Part shown: one piece after another, positions 59,154 through 64,000 of the stretch | Layout: each line of letters opens with the position of its first letter | Numbering within the stretch: the stretch's first letter is position 1 | NCBI GenBank assembly: GCA_963851295.1 | Contig: CAWKOS010000001.1 | Location: 930,001 to 994,000 of the forward strand | Direction: 5' to 3' | DNA length: 64,000 nt | Origin: JAOPZW01 sp963851295 | GTDB taxonomy: Bacteria; Actinomycetota; Thermoleophilia; Solirubrobacterales; Solirubrobacteraceae | Made by a program: the position numbers and the translations under genes | The notes under the pieces: model-generated | What the model was told of the DNA's origin: nothing | The model's input: the letters and a program-made list of their open reading frames with translations, nothing else | Databases searched by the model: none

Positions 59154-60457
59154 TCCGCGTTCGCTCTAGCCGCCGCGCGATAGCGGTCGACGACCCGCTC
59201 GCACCCGCTGAGGTGCGGGCGGTGCAGCCCGACGTAGACCGTGTCGCGTCCGGGCCCGCAGTCGACCGTTGCGCGCGCGCGGCTCAGGGCGTAGACCGTG
59301 TCGTCCCCGGCTCCCGCGCGGACCCGGTTGGACCGCCGGCCGCGCAGGCGGATCTCGTCGTCGCCCGGTCCGCCGATCACGAGGTTCGAGCGCTCGCCGC
59401 CCTGCAGGAAGTCGTCGCCGGGTCCGCCGTCGAGCCGGTTGGCGCCGCGGCCCCCGTAGATGACGTCGTCGCCGGGTCCGCCGTCGAGGCGGTCGCTCGC
59501 GCCCACGCCGCCGTCGGTGTGCAGGCGATCGCCCCAGATGACGTCGTCGCCCGCGCCGCCGGAGATCGTGTCCGAGCCATGGGCGCCGAGCAGCGTGTCG
59601 TTGCGGTCGCTGCCGACCTCGGCGGCGCCGGCCGCCGGCCCGATCCACGTGACGCCGGTCGCGGCGTCCGGCACGGGCGCGGCCTCGATCACGGTCTCGC
59701 AGTTGACGAACGCTCCGCCGCGCAGGCTCTGGGCGTTGGAGATGCCGCCCGGGGCGTCATAGGGATTGACGACAAGGGTGTCGTTGCCCGCGCCGCAGTC
59801 GACCCAGTCGGCCGCGGTGCCGTTGTTGACGTAGACGATGTCGTCGCCGTCGCCGGCGCTGATGTCGTCTGCGCCCGAGTCGGCGTAGACCACGTCGTTG
59901 CCGCCGCCGGCGTCGACCTGGTCGGGCCCCGAGCCGGCGTGGATGAGGTCGTCGCCGTCGCCCCCGGTGATGTCGTCGGGCGCCGGGCCGCCGTCGAGGA
60001 GGTCGTTGCCGGCTCCGCCGGCGAGGCGATCGTGGCCGAAGCCGCCGTACTCGCGGTCGCCTCCGTCGCTGCCCTGCAGGCGATCGTCGCCCGAGTCGCC
60101 CACGAGCTCGTCGTCGCCGTCCTCGCCGCGCAGCAGGTCGGGGCCGGTGCCGCCGTCGAGCCGGTCGGGCCCGCCGGCGCCGGTGAGGTGGTCGGCGCCC
60201 TCCAGGCCGTCGAGGGCGCCGCCGTCCGCCGAGTGCACGCGCAGGCGGTCGGGTCCGGGGACCCCGAGCCGGGCGTCGTCGTCGGCGGGCGCGGCGGGCG
60301 CGGGCAGCGCGGGCGCGAGCGGCAGGCCCGCCACCGAAGGCACCGAGGGCAGCGGCGTCATGCCCGGGACCGCGCTCGGGCCGGCGGCGGCCGCGGGCGC
60401 GGCGGCGCACAGCGACAGACAGGCGACGGCGGCGGTGAGGCGGGCGGCACGCTTCAC
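59150..60457 (-). CDS. Secreted calcium-binding GGxGxD-repeat protein (RTX-like)
   Basis: The 435-residue protein has a signal peptide (KRAARLTAAVACLSLCAAAP) and a Pro/Ala-rich spacer. From about residue 75 there are arrays of calcium-binding nonapeptide-like repeats: GGTGPDLLRGEDGDDELVGD, GGAGNDLLDGGPAPDDITGG, GGPGDDVIYGGRGANRLDGG and more. These fold into a parallel beta-roll in the presence of Ca2+. The signal peptide indicates Sec export rather than the type I route of Gram-negative RTX toxins, and no toxin domain is present. Three late cysteines (WVDCGAGN, NCETV, VDCGPGRD) may form disulfides. The start is GTG 60457. Confidence 0.88.
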   Translation of the reverse strand: MKRAARLTAAVACLSLCAAAPAAAAGPSAVPGMTPLPSVPSVAGLPLAPALPAPAAPADDDARLGVPGPDRLRVHSADGGALDGLEGADHLTGAGGPDRLDGGTGPDLLRGEDGDDELVGDSGDDRLQGSDGGDREYGGFGHDRLAGGAGNDLLDGGPAPDDITGGDGDDLIHAGSGPDQVDAGGGNDVVYADSGADDISAGDGDDIVYVNNGTAADWVDCGAGNDTLVVNPYDAPGGISNAQSLRGGAFVNCETVIEAAPVPDAATGVTWIGPAAGAAEVGSDRNDTLLGAHGSDTISGGAGDDVIWGDRLHTDGGVGASDRLDGGPGDDVIYGGRGANRLDGGPGDDFLQGGERSNLVIGGPGDDEIRLRGRRSNRVRAGAGDDTVYALSRARATVDCGPGRDTVYVGLHRPHLSGCERVVDRYRAAARANAD

Positions 60458-60509
60458 GCCCGCCGTGGTCGACTGGCGTCACGCGCCCCTTGAGCGCGCT
60501 GGACGAAGT

Positions 60510-60573
60510 CCCGAGCGCCGAACGTCGGTTTTCACCCGTCCAGACGGGGGATAACCGACGTTCGGCGCTCGGG
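60510..60573. repeat. Dispersed palindromic repeat, copy C (longest stem)
   Basis: A perfect 21-bp outer stem (60510-60530 with 60553-60573; inner part CCGAACGTCGGTT/AACCGACGTTCGG) continues through a short mismatch. It ends in an ACCCGTC-type inner stem with loop CCAG. It directly abuts the sufD stop codon (60574-60576). Confidence 0.85.
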
Positions 60574-61704
60574 CTAGCCGAGGACGGCGGCCAGGCGGCG
60601 CTCGAGCGCCGCGCCGACGGCCTCGCGCACCGGGCCCTCCTCGAAGCGCTCGACGAGCGCCTGGAGGAAGCCCTCGATGACCAGCCGCTGCGCGGCGGCC
60701 TCGGGCAGGCCGTGCGAGCGCAGGTAGAAGAGCTGGTCGCGGTCGATCTGGGCGATCGCCGCCGCGTGGGTGCAGCGCACGTCGTTGGCGAGGATCTCGA
60801 GGCCCGGGATGGCGTCGGCGTGCGCGCGCTTGGAGAGCAGCAGGTTGCGCGACTCCTGGAACGCGTCCGTGCGCTGCGCGCCCGGATCGACCTTGATCAT
60901 TCCGCGCCACACCGCGCTCGAGCGCTCGGCGAGGATGCCGCGGAAGGCGAGGTCGCTCGTGGTGTCGGGCGCCGCGTGCTCCTGGAGCGTGTCGAAGTCG
61001 AGGTGCTGGCGCCCGCGCGTGGCGTAGGCGCCGGTCACGCTGCCGTGCGCGCCGGGGCCCGCGAGCTCGGTCTCCTGGAAGACCTTGCCGTTCGCCGACC
61101 CGAAGCCGAGCGTGATCCAGTCCAGCGAGCCGTCGCGCCCGACGGTCGCGCGCTGGGTGCCGAAGACCCAGCTCGTCTCCTGGAGGTCCTGGAGGTCGAC
61201 GAAGCGCAGGCTGGCGTTCTGGCCGACGACGAGCTCGACGACGCCGTTGACGAGGCCGTCGGCCGCCGAGCTCGACTCGTGCCAGACGGAGGCCTGGGCG
61301 CCCTCCTCGAGGACGACGAGCAGCCGCCAGTGCAGCGCCGTGCCGGCCTGCTCGTGGGCGGTGGAGACGACGATCGGCGCCTCGACGACCGTGTTGCGCG
61401 GCACGTAGACGAAGGTGCCGTCGGTCCAGTTCGCCGCGTTGCGGGCCACGAACGCCGTGTCGCCGCGGACCACGGAGCCGAGGTAGCGGTCGACGAGCTC
61501 GGCGTGCTCCTCGGCGGCCTGGCGCAGCGGGAGCACGATCGCCCCCTCGGGCGCAGCCTCGTCGAGGCCGAACGAGCTCGGCGCCGTGCCGCCGGGGGCG
61601 ACCGGGTAGGCGTCGAGGTCCAGCTTGTCGATCGGGGTGAACTCCCAGCCCGGGACCCCTCGGAAGGTCGGGAGCTCCGGGTGGGCCGTGGCGACCTCAG
61701 CCAA
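60574..61704 (-). CDS. sufD: Fe-S cluster assembly protein SufD
   Basis: The 376-residue scaffold subunit pairs with SufB (and SufC) in building Fe-S clusters. The beta-helix core shows NWTDGTFVYVPRNTVVEAPI, LVVGQNASLRFVDLQDLQET and DTTSDLAFRGILAERSSAVW. The conserved C-terminal part is RTDAFQESRNLLLSKRAHAD, then LEILANDVRCTHAAAIAQID with the family His, and LFYLRSHGL. The start is TTG 61704, 8 nt inside the sufB 3' end, with GGAGG 6 nt upstream in sufB. Copy C of the dispersed hairpin lies directly behind the stop and may end the transcript. Confidence 0.94.
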   Translation of the reverse strand: MAEVATAHPELPTFRGVPGWEFTPIDKLDLDAYPVAPGGTAPSSFGLDEAAPEGAIVLPLRQAAEEHAELVDRYLGSVVRGDTAFVARNAANWTDGTFVYVPRNTVVEAPIVVSTAHEQAGTALHWRLLVVLEEGAQASVWHESSSAADGLVNGVVELVVGQNASLRFVDLQDLQETSWVFGTQRATVGRDGSLDWITLGFGSANGKVFQETELAGPGAHGSVTGAYATRGRQHLDFDTLQEHAAPDTTSDLAFRGILAERSSAVWRGMIKVDPGAQRTDAFQESRNLLLSKRAHADAIPGLEILANDVRCTHAAAIAQIDRDQLFYLRSHGLPEAAAQRLVIEGFLQALVERFEEGPVREAVGAALERRLAAVLG

Positions 61705-63145
61705 TCGAGCCCTCCATTTGCAGCTCGATCAGGCGGTTCATCTCGACGGCGTACTCCATCGGCAGCTCCTTGACGATCGGCTCGATGAAGCCGTTGACGA
61801 TGAGCTTGCCGGCCTCCTCCTCGTTGATGCCATGGGACATGAGGTAGAAGAGCTGCTCCTCGCCGACCTTGGAGACGGTCGCCTCGTGGCCGACGTCGAC
61901 GTCGTCCTCGCCGATGCGGATCGTCGGGTAGGTGTCCGAGCGGCTGTCCTCGTCGAGCAGCAGCGCGTCGCAGACGACCTTCGACTTCGAGCCGTGGGCG
62001 CCCTTGGCGACCTCGAGCAGCCCGCGGTACGACGAGCGCCCGCCGTCCTTGGAGATCGACTTGGCGAAGATGTTCGACGTCGTGTTGGGCGCGGCGTGGA
62101 CGATCTTGCCGCCCGCATCCTGGTGCTGGCCGTGGCCCGCGAAGGCGATCGAGAGGATCTCGCCGTGGGCGCGCTCGCCCATCAGGTAGACGCTCGGGTA
62201 CTTCATGGTCAGCTTGGAGCCGAGGTTGCAGTCGACCCACTCGACGGTCGCGTCGGTCTCGGCCTTGGCGCGCTTGGTCACGAGGTTGAAGACGTTGTTG
62301 GACCAGTTCTGCACCGTCGTGTAGCGGATGCGAGCGCCGGGCTTGGCGAACAGCTCCACGACGGCGGAGTGCAGCGAGTCCGAGCTGTAGGTCGGCGCGG
62401 TGCAGCCCTCGACGTAGTGCACGTAGGCGCCCTCGTCGGCGATGATGATCGTGCGCTCGAACTGGCCCATGTTCTCCGTGTTGATGCGGAAGTAGGCCTG
62501 CAGCGGCATCTCGACGTGCACGCCCGGCGGGACGTAGACGAACGAGCCGCCCGACCACACGGCGCTGTTGAGCGCGGCGAGCTTGTTGTCGTTGGGCGGG
62601 ATCAGCGTGCCGATGTACTCGTGCACGAGGTCCTCGTGCTCCTTGAGCGCCGTGTCCATGTCCATGAACACCACGCCCTGGGCCTCGAGCTGCTCGTTGA
62701 CCTGGTGGTAGACGGACTCCGACTCGTACTGAGCGCCGACCCCGGCCAGGAACTTGCGCTCGGCCTCGGGGATGCCGAGGCGGTCGAAGGTCTTCTTGAC
62801 GTCGTCGGGGACGTCGTCCCATGAGCGCTCGGAGCGCTCGGAGGCGCGCACGAAGTAGTGGATGTCGTCGAAGTCGACCTCGGCCAACATGGGCGAGCCC
62901 CACGTCGGCATCGGGCGCGCCAGGAAGTGGTCGAGCGACTTCAGGCGGAAGTCGCGCATCCACTGCGGCTCGTTCTTGAACTCGGAGATCTTCGCGACGA
63001 GCTCGCGGGTCAGCCCCTTGGGCGCCTTGAACAGGTAGTTCTCGGCGTCGTGGAAGCCGTAGCGCTCGGTGTAGTCACCGCCGAGCGTCCTGAGCGCGGC
63101 CTCCTCGGGCGTGAGCTGCTTGGTGGTCTCGGGCGTTGCGGCCAT
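61697..63145 (-). CDS. sufB: Fe-S cluster assembly protein SufB
   Basis: The 482-residue core scaffold has LGGDYTERYGFHDAENYLFK at the N-terminus, and the SufB signatures YFRINTENMGQFERTIIIAD, YVHYVEGCTAPTYSSDSLHS and AVVELFAKPGARIRYTTVQN. SIAFAGHGQHQDAGGKIVHA and NTTSNIFAKSISKDGGRSSY follow. The conserved Cys of SKVVCDALLLDEDSRSDTYP is near residue 389. The start is ATG 63145 with GGAG 5 nt upstream, directly after the Rieske gene. It is the most conserved Suf protein and gives a confident call. Confidence 0.97.
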   Translation of the reverse strand: MAATPETTKQLTPEEAALRTLGGDYTERYGFHDAENYLFKAPKGLTRELVAKISEFKNEPQWMRDFRLKSLDHFLARPMPTWGSPMLAEVDFDDIHYFVRASERSERSWDDVPDDVKKTFDRLGIPEAERKFLAGVGAQYESESVYHQVNEQLEAQGVVFMDMDTALKEHEDLVHEYIGTLIPPNDNKLAALNSAVWSGGSFVYVPPGVHVEMPLQAYFRINTENMGQFERTIIIADEGAYVHYVEGCTAPTYSSDSLHSAVVELFAKPGARIRYTTVQNWSNNVFNLVTKRAKAETDATVEWVDCNLGSKLTMKYPSVYLMGERAHGEILSIAFAGHGQHQDAGGKIVHAAPNTTSNIFAKSISKDGGRSSYRGLLEVAKGAHGSKSKVVCDALLLDEDSRSDTYPTIRIGEDDVDVGHEATVSKVGEEQLFYLMSHGINEEEAGKLIVNGFIEPIVKELPMEYAVEMNRLIELQMEGSIG

Positions 63146-63147
63146 GG

Positions 63148-63468
63148 TTACTCCACCTCCACCTTGACGAGGTCGCCCTCGACGACGACGGGGAACGTGT
63201 CGACGGGGACGTACGCGGGCAGGGTCGTGGGCTTGCCGGTGTGCAGGTCGAAGAGCGACCCGTGGCGGGGACACTCGACGGTGCACGTCTCGGGATCGAA
63301 CTCGCCTTCGGCCAGCGTGCCGTTGTCGTGCGAGCAGCGGTCCTCGATGGCGAGGATGTCGCCGTTGCAGTTGAAGACGCCGATCTCGAGGTCCTCCCAT
63401 TCGACGATGCGGGCACTGCCGGGCGGGAGCTCGGAGAGCGGGCAGACGTCGATGAGTTCGGCTGGCAT
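63148..63468 (-). CDS. Rieske-type 2Fe-2S ferredoxin of the suf cluster
   Basis: The 106-residue single-domain Rieske protein has cluster ligands CSHDNGTLAEG (Cys-x-His) near residue 45 and CPRHGSLFDLHTG (Cys-x2-His) near 65. It resembles the small ferredoxin subunits of non-haem iron oxygenases. It is first in the unit and 2 nt before sufB, so it is probably an electron donor for, or recipient of, cluster assembly. ATG 63468 lies downstream of a good -10 TACAAT and an inverted repeat. Confidence 0.93.
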   Translation of the reverse strand: MPAELIDVCPLSELPPGSARIVEWEDLEIGVFNCNGDILAIEDRCSHDNGTLAEGEFDPETCTVECPRHGSLFDLHTGKPTTLPAYVPVDTFPVVVEGDLVKVEVE

Positions 63469-63476
63469 GTGCGAAG

Positions 63477-63514
63477 GGGTACGAAATCCGTCTTGGACGG
63501 TATGAATTGTACCC
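63477..63514 (-). promoter_or_regulatory. suf operon promoter with nested inverted repeats
   Basis: The complement of 63506-63511 reads TACAAT, a near-consensus -10. CCGTC-TTG-GACGG (63488-63500) sits at the predicted transcription start, inside outer arms GGGTAC (63477-63482) and GTACCC (63509-63514). The arrangement suits a repressor such as an Rrf2- or ArsR-type Fe-S regulator, which is not in the window. Confidence 0.5.
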
Positions 63515-63547
63515 GCATGGGCGGCGCGGCCCTCGCGACGGGCGAGG

Positions 63548-64000
63548 CTATCGTGCCGGAGCGGCGGCGCGCACGCGCACGGTGCGACTCGAGGTCACGG
63601 TGCGCGTCGGGAAGACGGCCTTGAGCTTGAGGCGGACCACGACGGTCCGCCCGTCCTCGAGCGCGAGCCGGGCCTGCGCCGGGAGCGCGAGGCGCATCCG
63701 CGCCCTGCCGGCCTTGCGCAGGGTGCGCTTGGCCGCCTTGACCTTGGTCTGCTTGGCGCCCGCCACCTTCGCCGTGGCGCTCAGCGTCACGTGACAGCCG
63801 GCCTGGCAGGTGATCGTCGCCGCGACCTTGCCGTCCTTGGCGTGCTGGCGCGAACGGACCGAGAGCGTCGCCCCGAGGTGCACCGTGGCACCGGCCGTCG
63901 TCGCCTTGGGCGGCGACTCGGCCGTTCCCACCGGGGCGCGCGCCGGACCCGAGGGCGTGCCGGGCGCCGTGGTCGTCGGCGGCGCGACGTCAGGCGCCGT
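63548..64000 (-). CDS. C-terminal part of a secreted-type beta-domain protein (5' end outside window)
   Basis: The minus frame is open from the right edge to the stop at 63548, so only the last 150 residues are seen. A Pro/Thr/Ala linker (TAPDVAPPTTTAPGTPSGPA) leads into a basic beta-rich module: HLGATLSVRSRQHAKDGKVA, TCQAGCHVTLSATAKVAG and KLKAVFPTRTVTSSRTVRVR. Two close cysteines (TCQAGC) may form a disulfide. The module resembles the C-terminal domains of the cupredoxin and protease proteins here, typical of exported actinobacterial proteins. The internal GTG at 63931 is unlikely to be the start. Confidence 0.65.
   Translation of the reverse strand, partial: TAPDVAPPTTTAPGTPSGPARAPVGTAESPPKATTAGATVHLGATLSVRSRQHAKDGKVAATITCQAGCHVTLSATAKVAGAKQTKVKAAKRTLRKAGRARMRLALPAQARLALEDGRTVVVRLKLKAVFPTRTVTSSRTVRVRAAAPAR

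Overview
The window is a dense, very GC-rich bacterial chromosome segment with about 66 protein genes and no rRNA, tRNA, CRISPR array, phage or intact insertion sequence that I can recognise. Several features point to a Gram-positive, high-GC actinobacterium of the Thermoleophilia/Solirubrobacterales type (Conexibacter, Solirubrobacter, Patulibacter): ergothioneine genes egtB/egtD, a Rieske-sufB-sufD cluster, a DUF6458 protein, many GTG/TTG starts, and start codons lying 5-9 nt behind TANNNT boxes (leaderless transcription). The order is inferred from gene content only.

Layout. 1-8.7 kb: a molybdenum hydroxylase subunit (cut by the left edge) is divergent from a frameshifted GH15 glycosidase, pgl and a histidine phosphatase. 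MFS, cupin, HhH-GPD, lipase and small membrane proteins follow. 8.7-20.1 kb: MMPL transporter, egtBD, an orphan PAS histidine kinase, SDR, a delta-60 repeat protein, a double MarR regulator facing an MFS drug exporter, and a cupredoxin. 20.1-30.9 kb: thiolase, a sialidase-like protein with a lipoprotein, SDR, DAHP synthase, a membrane-anchored zincin, acyl-CoA dehydrogenase, GNAT and a phosphoesterase. 30.9-40.8 kb: a coupled carboxyltransferase / alanine-racemase-like / rpiA operon, aminotransferase, sugar-lactone oxidase, rhodanese, cold-shock protein, cupin / threonine dehydratase and an orphan P450. 40.7-50.7 kb: secreted trypsin-like protease, ArfB-like hydrolase, ECF sigma with a membrane partner, adenylate cyclase, NlpC/P60 hydrolase behind a c-di-AMP riboswitch, M20 peptidase, peroxiredoxin, phospholipase D-like protein and a LOG-family protein. 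50.9-64 kb: a low-complexity protein, SBP56 with a membrane partner, a BTAD/NB-ARC regulator with a flavin oxidase, a GGxGxD-repeat protein, sufD, sufB, Rieske ferredoxin, and a secreted protein cut by the right edge.

Architecture. Same-strand genes are often coupled through ATGA/GTGA overlaps. Of 15 convergent junctions, 11 overlap; five of these share one CTAG whose two strands give both stop codons. Divergent pairs are separated by as little as 17-25 bp and share overlapping, in one case perfectly palindromic, -10 elements.

The most unusual items are three intergenic copies of one long hairpin (25092-25137, 50686-50735, 60510-60573), one of them nested inside a larger inverted repeat. Others are the ydaO-type c-di-AMP riboswitch (47058-47195), the self-complementary bidirectional promoter at 36986-36999, the tandem MarR fusion with an operator-like box over a sigma70-like promoter, and a possible Shine-Dalgarno-sequestering structure between a regulator and its flavin oxidase (57675-57740).
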